A stretch of DNA of 64,000 nucleotides from Eutypella sp. D-1 (Eukaryota > Ascomycota > Sordariomycetes > Xylariales > Diatrypaceae), in assembly GCA_023313575.1 (NCBI GenBank), contig JAJTTP010000010.1, forward strand, positions 434,001 through 498,000, in the 5' to 3' direction. Each line of letters begins with the position of its first letter. The first letter of the stretch is position 1. The notes under the pieces were generated by a model, which saw only the letters and a program-made list of their open reading frames with translations, had not been told where the DNA came from and made no database searches. Shown piece after piece: positions 21,401-33,900 of the stretch. The translations under genes and the position numbers were made by a program.

Positions 21401-21874
21401 GCCATACATGCTGTGGCAGAATAGTATGATGTCGAACTTTTCATCATCGCACATAAGGATGGCGCTCCCAAAGTCATGCCCTGGAGAGAATGGAAATTGA
21501 TGGATATTGTAAGAGGTCTTCTCGAATTTAGAGTGAAGCCAGTCCTCTAATTCTGCGACAAACAAGCCGTTAGGCTCAAACGCAGTGTAAATCCCGATCT
21601 TGGACCTCAAATAGTCCGGAAGATGTCCCAGTATGCTCTTTGGGCCAGGTCCGATTTCCAAGACGGAGATACTGCCATGTGATTTTATGAGGGGTTCTAG
21701 CAGCTGTGATAGTTGGGGGATGATGAAGTCTTGGTACGTCGTCCATCCTGGACCCTGTAATAGGAGGTTAAAGCCATCACTGTACTGTGTGTCGGTCAAG
21801 GGATGCTTTGGGAACGACGCCATTGCCGTGACGTCCTCCCTCAAGGCCTGCTTCAAGGAGTCGAGGGTAGCCAT
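18434..21874 (-). CDS. Four-domain fusion: methyltransferase + FAD oxidase + PMVK-like P-loop kinase + PRTase
   Basis: One uninterrupted ORF of 1146 residues with four recognisable parts. (1) Residues ~65-265: class I SAM methyltransferase, motif I VLEIGPGPKS at 71-80. (2) ~303-745: PCMH/berberine-bridge FAD oxidoreductase. GGGHSG at 335-340 has the His that normally carries covalent FAD; QGGIGHLAR and the C-terminal RLKRKLDPDNIL match BBE enzymes. The usual second flavin-linking Cys is not in its expected place. (3) ~753-950: P-loop kinase with VTGDCFVGKD (Walker A), a SSISDETKREYA strand and an AYKEQHRPAMKRFF segment. These resemble animal-type phosphomevalonate kinase, whereas fungi normally use the GHMP-type ERG8. 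(4) ~957-1146: type I phosphoribosyltransferase of adenine-PRTase type, PDFPRSGMEFRHCL and PRPP loop VVVVDDVLSTGKT at 1079-1091. The whole reaction is unknown; nucleoside or purine-conjugate chemistry is an inference. The ATG at 21874 is first in frame. Confidence 0.88.
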   Translation of the reverse strand: MATLDSLKQALREDVTAMASFPKHPLTDTQYSDGFNLLLQGPGWTTYQDFIIPQLSQLLEPLIKSHGSISVLEIGPGPKSILGHLPDYLRSKIGIYTAFEPNGLFVAELEDWLHSKFEKTSYNIHQFPFSPGHDFGSAILMCDDEKFDIILFCHSMYGMKPKRRFIERALEMLAEPPRDGIVVVFHREGSLDVDGLVCHRTASFPTGVVRVADDDEVLDKFTPFVAGVVMQDVCMDKAIRLGWRKICRALGRREQTHPGHLLFSAPNVMATFNRFATTIPQLEAEVPLIKGNYTVKNREARVRRPASVVRPTQIQEIQICVRWALKNKIGLTVVGGGHSGHCLWPNVVSIDMGAFDQLHIIHAGQSEGDSGTLVVAEAGCKTGDIIRETMAAGLTVPLGARPSVGAGLWLQGGIGHLARLHGLACDAIIGAVVVSVASGQLLCVGTVPIQHRPDGAVRPENESDLLWAIKGAGNNFGIVVSVTFKTFPAPTYLIRNWVIPLTMGDHIMRTWLNDFDNLVASKLPRSCSADAYLYWDSGKVHLGVTLIESTLARLTSATPTPEFVTEILGTEVGSKLVDGVGLFDTEMYVSMMHGGHGGGKTSSFKRCIFLRNVAKGPVALILEEAVKSCPSSLCYLHLLQGGGAVRDVAADAIAFGCRDWDFACVITGVWFRDQDGSEVAQSAVEWVYNVAGELLSSCAGTYGADLGPDPRDATLATKAFGPNRQRLARLKRKLDPDNILAYACPLPKAAMEPRLVILVTGDCFVGKDYCAEIWASVFRKCAHDNLKVRISSISDETKREYAASSGSDLSRLLRDRAYKEQHRPAMKRFFHEQMQKRPGLQQEHFLSVVHDAADVDVLLITGMRDDAPVATFSHLAPGSRMLEVFVQASEQTVRDRRRCNGVSGDDIWDHTYKACGGPALDGPPDYVFVNDTVGDTAAGRFAERKLLPFFHENLRRLANMVRSVPDFPRSGMEFRHCLGIAQQPGGLNLCASLLQERFTGDWAKVDAVVSCEAGGFIFASVLASRVNIPLVLIRETGKLPPPTHSMEKPASYISSLTPGESKKKGIEVEWDAISRAKSVVVVDDVLSTGKTLCAVVNLLSQAGIEPSSMSIMVVAEFPAHRGREMLLGDSTGRKLRVQSLLVFDGA

Positions 21875-23693
21875 AAGTGATTCGTGCTAAGAGTCGCATA
21901 ACTGCTTGATATGGTGAATGGGAAAAGGCAGTGGGAAGAGGGAACTGTTGGCTATAAGTCATGGAAAGCCCACTGCTCCTGGATACCAACTAGGAAGCAG
22001 AGACCAGACAGTTACATTCACATTAAAGAAGCTATTCCTTGTATGGATACGCTGCAACTATATCATGCTAAGCTAATCTCCTGACGTCGCCGTTTGCAAC
22101 GGTCGCCGGCATTTCCTCCCTTCCCCACCCCCCCCCCCCTTTTTGACTGACTCTACTTGATCTTCAACGTTCTTTCTTCCCGTCTTGACTTGCCAAAACG
22201 TAAGCTTCGTTTAGCTATTATGTTTAGGTCCATGTGACAAGCGTACTGTATGCGGAAAACCACTATATCCAATTGGTGGGATATCCAGCGTCGTCCTTCC
22301 TCCATCGCTGTGCAGCATTCCAACCGATCACGGATCGGGATAGACAAGTAGGAGGTGGAGCTCGGGGGGCCTCCCACAGTTCAAACGAGCGCAGCGGTTT
22401 GACTCACTGGCTGCGAATATCCGAATGACGGACGACTGGCAGGTCATCCTGTTGCAGAATCCCGATCAGACTTCCGCGACTGACGTTCAGTAAGTAAGTA
22501 GTTGGTAGATAAACTAGTCCATATAACTACTTGAACATCAAACGCGAAGCCAGTCTGTCAAACCTCCCTCCTCCTAGACCAGAGCTCAACAACAAGAGCG
22601 ACGGACGCCCGAATGAACCAAGCGTTCTATCCAGAATCGGTGTGCTGTTGGCAACGGCCACAGACGTAAGGTAAATGAGCGCCAGGTATGAAGAGGGAGC
22701 CTCACCGACGGGCACGGCTCGGTACGATCGTGATAATCAGGATGGCTAGCTGTTAGTCCATGTAAGTAGCAAGGTGTAGTAAACGGGCCGGGCCGGTTAC
22801 CCGTACTGAGCGCACCGCTGTAATGCTCCTACCCGCGTGCCTATATAGAAATACACTTAGATGGACCCAAGTGCAAGAAGCAAGCACGATGACAAGCACA
22901 GTTGCCTCTATCTTGTCCAGTTCGCCAGGCGCATCTTTGCTTGTAGACCAAAACCAGGAGTTACTCACTTGTTCCAAAAGATCCGGCCATGGTCTTGTCG
23001 GCCTGCCTGCCTCCTTGAATGCCCATTCCACCTGCCCTCCCAGACCAGGAAGGTCACAAGTGCCTGGACATGGGGGAGAATAGAGGGGGAATAAATATGA
23101 TACCCAATGATACCAGCCAGGTGCGATTTCCTACGACAGGTAACCGATTGCGTGAGCGGGTGTCTAAACTGCGACTGTAAAAGCTCGTAGAGGAGTTTAG
23201 GTGCTAGCCGGTCTAAGACAAAGTGGTCGGTATGAAGTAGCCTGCATAGAACTCCCAAGGGAGCGAAATCGGCTTACGTTACTCTCACACTTGTGACGGT
23301 TTAGAAGAGGCTATCTATGTGGCAAGCTGAGACACTGCCGTGGTGACTTTCACGAATAGCAAAGATACGAGAGATCACCAAAGCTCACACTGTACGCCAA
23401 GAATAGGCGACCATAGTGTTATACATATGTGTATATCATTTCGTTTTTAGGCTATGTCCTGGCCGCGTCGGTTACAAGAAGCGACGGGAGGGTAAGTTAT
23501 GGGGTGTATAGAGCAATCGTACAAGTTACAAGAGCACACGCGGCTGGCTAGCTAGAACAGGAAATTTTCCATGCTCATAAGAATTTCCTCCCCTAAAAAA
23601 GTGCCAATATAAGCGCCCCCTGTTTATACCTTTCGGGTAGTAGCGCACGTGCAAGTATATGGGTGTATGTTGAGGGAGAACAGAATGAATTGT
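21875..23693. other. Gene-free stretch between fusion gene and hexose transporter
   Basis: About 1.8 kb, including the presumed promoter of the fusion gene and the 3' flank of the transporter. A C-run of 12 followed by T-run lies at 22128-22144. Short frames here have no family resemblance. Confidence 0.5.
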
Positions 23694-25474
23694 TCAAACT
23701 TGAGGCTTCTCCTCGATCGTCTCGTTGACGAGGGGCTTGTCGTCCGCGACGTGGTTGAGCTCGGCAGCGAAGGTGTGACTTGGCTTCCAACCGGCTGACT
23801 TGCGCGGAGGAACTTCGGCCATACACATGTCGGCCTGTTCGAGGGAGAGACCCTTGAGCTCGGGAACGAGGAAGTATGCGAACGTGACACTGAGGCAGCA
23901 GAGACTTCCCCAGAGGAAGAACACCTTCGGGCCAAGGGCGGCCTCATCCTCACCAACGAGGTAGGGGGTGATGACGGCTAGCAGAGTAGTCAGTATACAG
24001 GCCTAATATACCTAGTATGTTGGTGATAATCAGACAAGTACTCACCAATAATGGTGTTCCAGAACCAGTTGGCAGACGTGGAGACACCGACTCCACGGGA
24101 TCGGATCGCCAGAGGGAAGATTTCACCGACAACCACCCAGGCAGTAGGGCCCCAGGTAGTGGCGAAGCAGGCAATGTTTATGCATATAAATGCAATCATG
24201 GCCTTGACTGCGACAGGGTTATGCGCAGACTCTCTGCCCTCCGTGACACCAACAGCCCCGACAATAAACTGGGAGACGATCATACCCATACCACCGAACA
24301 AGAGCAGCTTACGACGGCCGAACTTCTCGATCATGACGAAGGAGAAAGGAGTCGTTAAGACGTTAACGAGAGTAGTGACCAGAGAGATAAGGAAAGGGTT
24401 ATCGATCGTACGGAGTTGCTTGAAAAAAGGTGGACCAAAGTAGAAAACAAAGTTGATACCAGTGCATTGCTGCATCATCTGGAGACCGGTTCCCAGGAGA
24501 GTTCGGCGGATAGGGCTGTCACCCCTGCTAAGAGATCCCTTGAAGATTGCGAGCCAGGAGCCGACATATGACGTCTCGGGAATGAGGGCCGACTCGACTT
24601 CGTAGTTGGCAACGATCTCAGCGAGTTCGTCCTTGATATACTCCGACTCAAGTGGTTGGCCACGGACATAGGACAGGGCTTTGGCGGCCTGCTCAATTTT
24701 TCCCTTCTTGACGAAGTAACGAGGAGACTCGGGAAGGATAAACAGACCCACGCCGAGGACAACCGCCCAGACGAACTGCACGCCAATCGGGGTCCGGTAC
24801 GAGCTGGGGTTACTACGGTTCTGGGTGGCGTAGACAACGCAGTTGGCCAGGAGAATACCAATAGTAATGCAGAACTGGTAACCGGAGACCATGGCACCAC
24901 GGACCTTCTTTGGGGCGATCTCGGACATATAAAGGATAACAACGGCGGAGATAAACCCAACACCGAAGCCAGCAATTAAACGGCCGAAGACAAACAAGAC
25001 CTCTTGGTTGGTACTCGCGATCTGCATAACACAACCAGCACAGAAGACAGCACACCCCATGATAATCGTGGGTCGGCGGCCAATGAAGTCGGCAATGTCA
25101 CCGCCCATCAAAGCGCCAAAGAATGTGCCGCAGGACAGAATCGAGGTGAACAGAGAGGCTGTCGACGAGGGAATCACGAATTTTTCACGCTCGACACCGA
25201 TGGGCGCACCCTTCTCGTAATCATACGGGATACCGGTATAGAGGGTAATGAAGTAGGGCATGGCCAGGACACCACCCATCCAACCTTGGAATTATTAGTT
25301 CCATTCCCTAACAACATACCAGAAATGTAAATCATTGGAGGACTTACCCGTATCATAACCAAAGAAGATACCGCCAAAGGCGGCAAAGGCGCAGATCATG
25401 TAGGCCTTGAAGGTAACGGGCGCCTCGACGCGGCCGACGTCGGCAGTGCCCTCGACAACAACTCCGCCAGCCAT
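23694..25474 (-). CDS. MFS sugar/hexose transporter
   Basis: Plasma-membrane sugar:proton symporter of the major facilitator sugar-porter family. Three exons: 25348-25474, 24046-25284 and 23694-23977. The introns are 63 nt (GTAAGT..CCAAG, phase 1) and 68 nt (GTGAGT..GCTAG, phase 1). The junctions restore GYDTGWMGGVLAMPYF and a conserved TM11-12 block (WNTIIA-VITPYLV). The product is 549 residues. Signature motifs: DFIGRRPTIIMG, GRLIAGFGVGFISAV...YMSEIAPKKVRG, PESPRYFVKKG, QQCTGINFVFYFGP, KFGRRKLLL, and the terminal VPELKGLSLEQAD. Twelve hydrophobic segments are expected. It resembles high-affinity glucose transporters of filamentous fungi, but the sugar cannot be fixed from sequence. The closest Saccharomyces equivalents are HXT/RGT type. 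Confidence 0.95.
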
Positions 25475-26734
25475 GTTTGCTTTATTTTTGGCTTTTCTCT
25501 CTTTGGTTCCTTCTTCCCTGTGTATAAATTGGAGTCGATGTCAAGTACTGTGTTTTTGTTTTCTACGGTCTCAGGGTAAGAATTGAACAATTGGACCGTA
25601 GCCAGAGGCGTAACGAGGGGGAAGGAGAAGAGGGGGGAGAAGGTGACGCGGGCGAACTCACGCTGCGTGTGAGTGGACTCACGGGGTTCTTTATAATTAA
25701 TAGGCAGTCATTCTAGGTTGTCCTTATGCAACGGGAGCAAACAACCAGATTTAATAGCTTCCTAGGTCCGCATACGGATGCAACCTTAACAGGCTACCAG
25801 GACTAGGCAGGACCGCAATGGCTCCGAATCTGGGGGAATACCGTTTAGTTACTACCTGCAAGTACTTACTGTATGTATGCTTCTCTTCAGGTGAGCTCTC
25901 CCACTCTCTCCCGTCATCTACTTAGGTATCCAGGTATGAATCTCTCCCTTCCCCGACCTTGGAAGTACGGATAAGTACTAACTATTGAGTACTACCTAGA
26001 GCTCTAGCAGGTACCTACTTACCTTGCCCAACGGTTACACGCCAAGCACGCGTCTTGACTGCTACCCAGGAGGGAGGGAGGTAACCTGTATGATGTACAG
26101 TGTTCCCACACGAGGTTAATTCGGATCGAGTCTGGACTGGCAGACTTGGAACAGGATATTGCTCCAGATCTAGGTGCGGTTGAGGCACCGCCGGTTATTG
26201 GCGAGCGATCTGATGTAGGCAAGGATGTGGGTGCACGGGGACAGGGATGTAAAAGGGCCTTTTTTTTCCCCCTTCCTCTTATTCTTTTTAACTTCTGCTT
26301 CTTCATTCAACAATTCCATACTAGATGTCAGAGCCGGAGATTTCCAGGGGTCTAATAGGATGAGGGGTGGGGGGGTATGGGGGCATGGGGGCAACCCACG
26401 CGCCAACGCGCTTCTACTGCACGCCTATTTCTCTGGTTTGGCCGAGATGTGTTCGATAGCGGCAGCGGATCCACTAAGATCCGAGTGAAGGACTGCGTTT
26501 TTTGAATGTTTCCGAGGTTGAATACTGTCGTGTCGTCTGACTAGTCTGACTAGGTACCTTGGGAAATATCAGGGATTGGGAGAGTGTGGGTTTAGTCGTG
26601 AGCCTCAGGGAGGTTGTCTAGGTCTACTTGAATATTTCCTGGAGTACTCGAGGGTTCTACCAGAGTGAGTACCTTACCTTACCTACTGTATGTAGGTAGG
26701 TAGGCACCTACGCACGTATATAGGCAGATATGGA

Positions 26735-26756
26735 CTCCCAGCTATCCAGCTGGGAG
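26735..26756. repeat. Perfect 9-bp hairpin
   Basis: CTCCCAGCT, a 4-base spacer, then AGCTGGGAG. It lies about 1.3 kb upstream of the hexose transporter start. The role is unknown; a stem this short can occur by chance. Confidence 0.4.
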
Positions 26757-27938
26757 AGCTAGGAAGGGGGGAGGGGCAAAGGGGAAAATGACAGACAACA
26801 TACTGTCGGCTTTCAGTTCTCCTGCTTGTCTCTTACAAGGCTTACCTAAGGTTGTCTACAATTTAGACTCGGAAAGTACTATGGGAATGATTTTGGGGAT
26901 TGGTCCATGGATAGGGGGGAGGAAGTAGCAGGGAACAGGGGAATAAGAAGCTGCAGGGGTCAGAAACGGGGAAGCAAGACGGGGAACATGGAGAAAAAAC
27001 CCGTTTGAGGTCTAGTTCCATGACGCTAATCTGTGTCGGTACTAGATATATATATACCTAAGTATATAATCCATATATCCTTCTTTGTATTCAGGCTTAT
27101 TTTATTTTTCAGCAGCCGATTATAACACGTACCCAAAGCAGAGTTCAGGTGTTACCCGATTATCTGTACTTGTATATATACCCGTGGACATTAGATTAGT
27201 CTACGCTATATTGACACAATATCCTCTGCGATGTACTCTTTCATCCCAGCAGTTCCTGTAGGTATGCACGTACCGCGAAACTGACTAGCCCCTTCCTCGA
27301 CTGTCCAGGTGAACTTACCCCGTCTCAGACCGCTACATCGAGGTTATCATTGACCCGTCAGTCCCCATACTGGTAGCCCGTTGGTTACTTGGTAACCAAG
27401 CGGTAAGAGGGGCCTCAACCGGATCACTGTTGAGCGAGAAAGCTGGTAGCCTTGGGCGGAGTGATGGCTGGTTGGAAACTATTTCATAGGTATAGTATGT
27501 ACTTAATCGGGAATCTAGATGTACCTACGATTATCAGTAAGTCGGGTGGCAGGGTGGTGTATGGGAGAATAAGCCATCCGGGCCATATAGGGCTCGGGAA
27601 GCGAAATGATCTACAACGCCCCTTCCACCCTCCTTCCGTTCTAGAACCCCTATGCTTGTGTCCGGAGGCGAGGGAGACTTAGCGAACGGGAGAACTGCAT
27701 CACGCTTGCTCAGATAGCAACGTGTGTAAATGGGATCGAAGAAGGAATTCAAGAAACAGGAGAGGAAAAAGAGAATGATCGACACGAGGACATGCATATC
27801 ATTTAATTAATCTATCTATCGGCCTACCTGCCAACTTGTTCAATCAAACTTATTCGGCGGCCGCGAGAGGGCTAGGTTACTTACGATATGCATCGATATG
27901 CACTATACATAAAGCGCATATATATATACCTAGGCAAA

Positions 27939-27957
27939 TGTGTGTGTGTGTGTGTGT
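27939..27957. repeat. (TG)n microsatellite
   Basis: Uninterrupted TG dinucleotide run of 19 bases in the gene-poor interval. Confidence 0.95.
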
Positions 27958-30900
27958 CCATAATTACGGGAGGTATCGTGCGCAGGACAGACGCGTGCAT
28001 ATAGGGTTGCCGCATAGGTATATACTTAGGTAGTAATCGTTACACGGATTTCGGATGAGGTTTTGAAGGAAGCATGTCTCTATCGTATTACTATATCAGT
28101 ACAAAAGTACATAGTTGAATTGTAATTACCAGGTACATGTAGGAAGGGCGCATCCCGACGGAAGCAAGGAGTCACGTGTATAAATAATGCACACACTATT
28201 CACACCCTTTCCAGAGTACTCTCCGTTTTGAGGGAGTAGGCATGGAGCAATATCATTCGTTCCTTGACGGCTTCAGCCGCTCAGCTACATGGTCTTCAGC
28301 TAACTGCATAAATATACCCAATCAACCTGTATGGCCTAGTCAAGACAGTCCAGCACCCTTTGTACAGGGTGAATCTGTCAGCATCTTGTGACACCCCCGC
28401 GGCCGCGACCTGACGATCAGACGCTGAGATTGGCCGGATGACCCCGGATTTGGAATACCTACTAGATACCCTGATACCCTGCCCACCTACTTAGGGACCG
28501 GGGTAGGCTAGATGCAGATGTGCTGGGTAGGTACCTACATGAGTAGATATGGCTGGTATAGTAAGTACATATCTTGCAAGGCGACGTTACATCCAGTATG
28601 TATAGACATGATGGCCTTGTGGCTATGAGGGGATTCCAAGACATGACTAGGGCGAAGAGGAAAAGAGGGAGCGGGACAGAGTGCGAAGTTGAGAAAAATC
28701 GAATTGATAAGGACTGATAAATTAATTGTTATCTTTTGGAATGAAGATCTATAAAAAGCGGTGATCACTACTGGATTGAACGTTCAGATAATTATCATGC
28801 AGGAGCAGAAAAGCAGCGGCAGTAGCAGCTTTGGGGCATGCTTCGGCCATGTGGCGTTCCGATGTTGCTATGTGTTAGTTGAGTTGCAGCGCGCAAAGTA
28901 AGGTCTGAAGATCTCTACTCCGTGCTGCACAATACCGCAAGACCTACCTAGGTACCTAGAGGTACCCCTGATTGCCAGGTTGCCAGGTTGTTACATCTAT
29001 AGTAGCTGCATGGTGCGGTGGGACTCGTGCGGTGGTACCCGTTGTTGCCCAGGCGCCTCTCCATTATTCAGGGTTTCTCCGCACTCAACCACTAGCAGGT
29101 AGTGAATCTTCAGCCCGGCTAACTAAAATAGTAGGCCTAGATCTTCGGGGACTAAGTTGTAGCTTAACTTTAAGCAGTTGGTCTATCTACTGGCCTTGGA
29201 ACTAATCGGCTCTATATCTTGATTCTCCCTGGCTTACAGGTCACGTACATAATAAAAGTCTATATACCCTCACTTCCAAATTCAAGTCGGCGGATTATGA
29301 ATTAGGTGGTCGACGGTAACCTGGTGGCGTCGCGGGACCTCCTCTTTCCTTGGCCTACTAAGCTGCCAACACTTTTTTGCCTTTGCACGTGCCCATATGT
29401 AGCCATTGGCGGATCAGGACGCCATCCCATGCTGTCCATGGCAATGGCATTTCTCGGCCGTTTTTCGCCGGGGACCCTACGACATGGATCGCTTCCTTAA
29501 GTCGCACTTGGCATGCCTGATGCAGGCGCCACGCGCCGAGGAGACGCCTAGGTGGGTAGGTGGGCAGCAAGGCAGGTGGGTATGAGGTTGTCAGGGTATT
29601 CCAACCCTACAGATTAGATCGACGTTGCCACAGGTTCGGCTGACAGCCAACTGGAAGCTCTAGTAAGCCCACTTCATGATAAGCTTTTTAGGCTTGGATG
29701 TCACCTTCGTATACTTCAGACATAGTAATCAACAATATCTTGACAAATATGCAGGCTAGATGGACAAGGACCCAGGGTAGCCACAGAGTCAAGCTTTCCT
29801 TTCTGTCTTGCGGGCTGTTGCGGTTATTCACATCAATGGGTGCCAGTGACTCAAGCAGACCTAAACATGGACACTTTAGGCTCTCTATGTAGGTATCTAG
29901 ATAGGTGTCCATGATAGAGAATATCCCGAGGCGTCTGTATACGGAGCTACCCATGTATGTACGTGCTTCGTGGCCAAGAGGCTTTGACTACCCAGGTGGT
30001 CATTCAAGGATACCACAGTACAGCAGTTCCAGGTTAAGAGTGATACCCCGAGGCAGTTGGCATTTGTTCTGTCTTATCCGTCTTTTCCGGCCGAGAACTG
30101 GTTCGTTTTCAACATGAACGAAATACAACTCTTCAAAAATTTCTCTACTATTTCCTATACAGGCAGGTCCCTTACAGCATCTCAAGCGAATCTCCCCTCC
30201 TATACATACCAGGGGTACGTAGGTACGTAGGTACATGTAGGTAGCCATTCCGCAGTGATAGGTCAGATGTACATAGTTACATACGTTTGGTCGTTATACC
30301 GATCGTGATAACGTGGCAACGGGAAGTCCTAGGAAGCGCGCGTTGCCGCGCTCTTCCCAGTACGCACACAAGCACACTAACTCTAACTAAGTACAGCTCT
30401 AGACTAGCGTCTGGTCAAGTGGGACCCCCTTTATTAGTGGACCTGGGGTTTCCCCAAGGGGCTGGAGGGGCTTCCTAGTCGGGGGACGGGGTCTCATCCA
30501 CCTTCTCCAAGGGTACAACAGGATCGGCCCGATTTGAATATGCGTAGCACCAACGCGATCATACTTGTAGATGGTCTCGATAGGTAGTATCATTAAAATT
30601 CAATATCCGCGTCTCGGAATTGATTAACTAGTCTTGAATTGGTGTTGGTCTGAAGATAGCTGAATGACTTAAAAGTTGTGTAAGTCAGGTGAAGACCTGG
30701 TAGGTAAGTACCTGAACATGTGCGTGCGGTTGCTTGAAGCTTAATGCTTAAGAATTTCCACTGAGGTTCAACTTGCTATCAATAATCACGACTCTAACTT
30801 GATTGGGCAACTAAAGACCTGGTGAGAGCTTCATCTAACATTGCCCCGGCAAGCCCAGGTGGACATGCATACTGAAATCCCTTCCAGGGCTTCAAGGTCG

Positions 30901-33900
30901 GACATGAGTTTGAGACTTACGCTTCTTATTCGAGTTCTTCGAAACTCGTACTATTATGTATAGAAGCGTTTACTAGCGTATGCTGACCATCCCTCGTGCC
31001 TTGACTTAGCCAGGAACGTTGGATCGCCCTAGGCTGGAGGGAACAAGACGGATTAGGTATCCCCCGACTAAGATACGTACCTCGAGCTGAATATATGAGT
31101 ATTTCACCGGGTTAATCATAAGTTATTTACCTCTTCCTGGACATGTTATATTTACGATGAACGATACCTGAGTACCAAGGGGGTTTTCAGACAAAATCGG
31201 CCAATCTGGAACCGAATGAATGAATCATGGATGAGTACCTACATGGATAAGTACTTGTCCATACAGACTAAGACGTTCGCGCCTCGTTCTGATCCGCAAC
31301 GTCGTCGAGACTCGATTGACGTGCTCGACCTTGGTGGCTTTTGTCTTTCCCGAAGGGGACTTCTCCAGCCAAGGCCAAAAAGCTTTTACAGACACGCGCC
31401 TAAATTAAGTGCTCAGGTATAATGGCGTTACTCCGGCCTTTCTTGCTCCCGCCGAAATGCAGGTGATAATGAAATGGCGCGCGAAGCGTCCGGCGTTTGC
31501 CGCCCGATTGGCGCAGGACCGGCGCTTAGTGGCCGATGTGCGTGATACGATCATGGCGTCCGTGGTTTAAGAGGTGGCTTTTTCTGATTCATCATTCCAC
31601 GCGCGGAGGTCTCACTTCCCAACTAGGTCAGAAGCTAGGTAGGTAGCAGAGCAAAAGTACCGAGGTAGGCAAGCAGGATTGACGATGGACTCTTTGTCAG
31701 TCTCGTGACGGCGCTGTACCGATTCCTCGGGACACCCCAACTTCCTGGCAGCGGGGTTCCTCTATCTGTACTCCAACCCGGCTACAGGGAAACTCTTGCA
31801 CGCGAGAAGTCGGGACTTGTTCATGGGCACGATCCTCCTCACAGGTTTCCTTGCACCAGGCCACCGGCGCTGGTACTGTACGGTCGTATCGCTCCTGGGC
31901 CGGGTGTCACGCAGCACAGCACCTTACGTACGGGGACTTGGGTCTGGGCAGCCTGCGGCTCAACGCTGACTCGCGGCCAACAAATGAGCCAACCGCCTCG
32001 AGGTAACCTGGCCTCCCTTCCTCGTGTCCAAGACAGTCTCACAACGTGTCGTGATACGGGATTTCGCGTACAAGTCCATCTAGAATAACGCCCAAACGCC
32101 TTTGTGCCTCCAACCCGTATTGTCACACCTAGGGGCGTATCTAGGGGGGCGCAACCGCGTCGTTTTCCATCATCCCTTCGATAGATTCTTCAAAGATTGA
32201 TAAACAAACAATCGCCGTGTCAGCCCGCCTCCCACCCGTTTTCACGTAATGAGACATGCGGCCGCGTACACACCGCTACCGATCGGGCTGCCGCTCAATC
32301 GCCTCGAACGCGGCTGCGCGGGTGGCAGTCTGGAAGTAAACATAACTCGGATAGGAGTTGCTTCTTTTATCCCTTGAAACTTATCCATCGCCGATTCCTG
32401 GAATCTTTGGATTTGCCGCGGCGTTCTGTGGCTGAGCACCACATGGCGGTGAATTTAAAAACAAAAGACGTGGCTCCGCCTTCTCTTGATTTACATCACT
32501 ACTGACAACGTCGCTGCCCCGAATCGTGCGGATCTACCCATCATGGCTTGAGATCTCGATGGCATGCCACGCAGGCAGGCCGCGGAGACGAGTTTCCTTT
32601 CTACACGTGCGGTCTCCGTCACCACCTAGGCCAGCCGCGTGCGGACAGCGTGCGGAAAAGTGAACTTGAAAACACGCGGTATCCAGATGATCATTCACCG
32701 TTAAGGGAAGTCATTCGAAGATCCTCTCCATGGCAACGGCTGAAGTAGTGCAAAGAGAACACATTTGCCCCCTTTCCCCTTCATATGGCCTCTGTTACCG
32801 AGAATTGCGCTGAGGGACGATAGGCCCACTCTGAATCTAGGGATGGAGTAGGTGTCAATAAACATCATGTGTTGCACAGATTAGGCGGCATTAAACACGC
32901 AATTTTACATTTCTTTTACTTCCAGCTGGGCGCGTCAACATGACGCCCACATATCAAGTGAGCTATGGGCATCTTATACAGCCAATTTTATGTCGCCAGC
33001 TATGCAGCTATATATTGCTTATTTTAAGACCTGTCGCCTTAACCAGATGGGTTTGGGGGCTTTCGTAGACGCAGATCACGTATAAGAGCAAAAGCATAAC
33101 TAAATTCGAACCAGGCTCGCTTTTGGCTCCTGTTTCCAAGCTGACATACGAGGTATAGAGACAACTCAATGTTGAACCGCGCGGTGTACATTTACCTGTA
33201 TCTGCTGCCAGCAGTACGAGGAGGACGCCATAGAATATCCAATCGACCGAATTCATACCCGTCTATGATGGCAATCTACCACGGCGATGCAAGAAAGGAT
33301 TTTGGCCGCGTTTCAGGGGGAAATCGGTCTGCACCCTCGCGGAGAGCAGCCGTAGCTTCCCTTTACCGCGGTGAACGTCGGAGGTGGATGATCGTCCTAT
33401 GACAGTAGGATCACCGATCTTACCGGGAACGCGGCCTCCTTCCAGTTCACACGCTGCTATACAGCACATCGGAAATTAAACAAGGAGTAGTGGGCCACCA
33501 AATCTGGATTCTACATCATACGGCATACTTCATAGCCCAATGGACGAGGCCTCTAGGCAACAAAGCAATGAGGATTCATCGCCCATCACGTTCATTCTGA
33601 GTCCCCCAAGCCATATATGAAAGCACATGAACTTAATGGCGATTCTATCTTCGGCGTGCTCACTATATACCGACATGTGTCCGTATGATGCCGCTCTGCA
33701 TGATATGCGGAACAGGCACGATGGACTAATCCGACTTTTTTCGACCCGGGGAAGTGTTGCCGGGGACTATGTGGACTCATATCGTAGAAGTTCTTGAGGC
33801 CAGCGGCTCCTGGGAATACATCCCGGGTTGAGTGTACCTCAGATCTCAACGTATCACGACACATACGCCCTCCTATAGTTAGAGAGGGTGGGCTTATGGT

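Noticed and set aside
31705..32088. 127-codon plus-strand open frame in the gene-poor interval
   Set aside because: No family resemblance, biased Pro/Arg/Gly composition, an overlapping opposite-strand frame of similar length and no splice support.
33100..33125. ATTCGAACC resembling a reverse-strand B-box
   Set aside because: No A-box or stem partners are at tRNA spacing.
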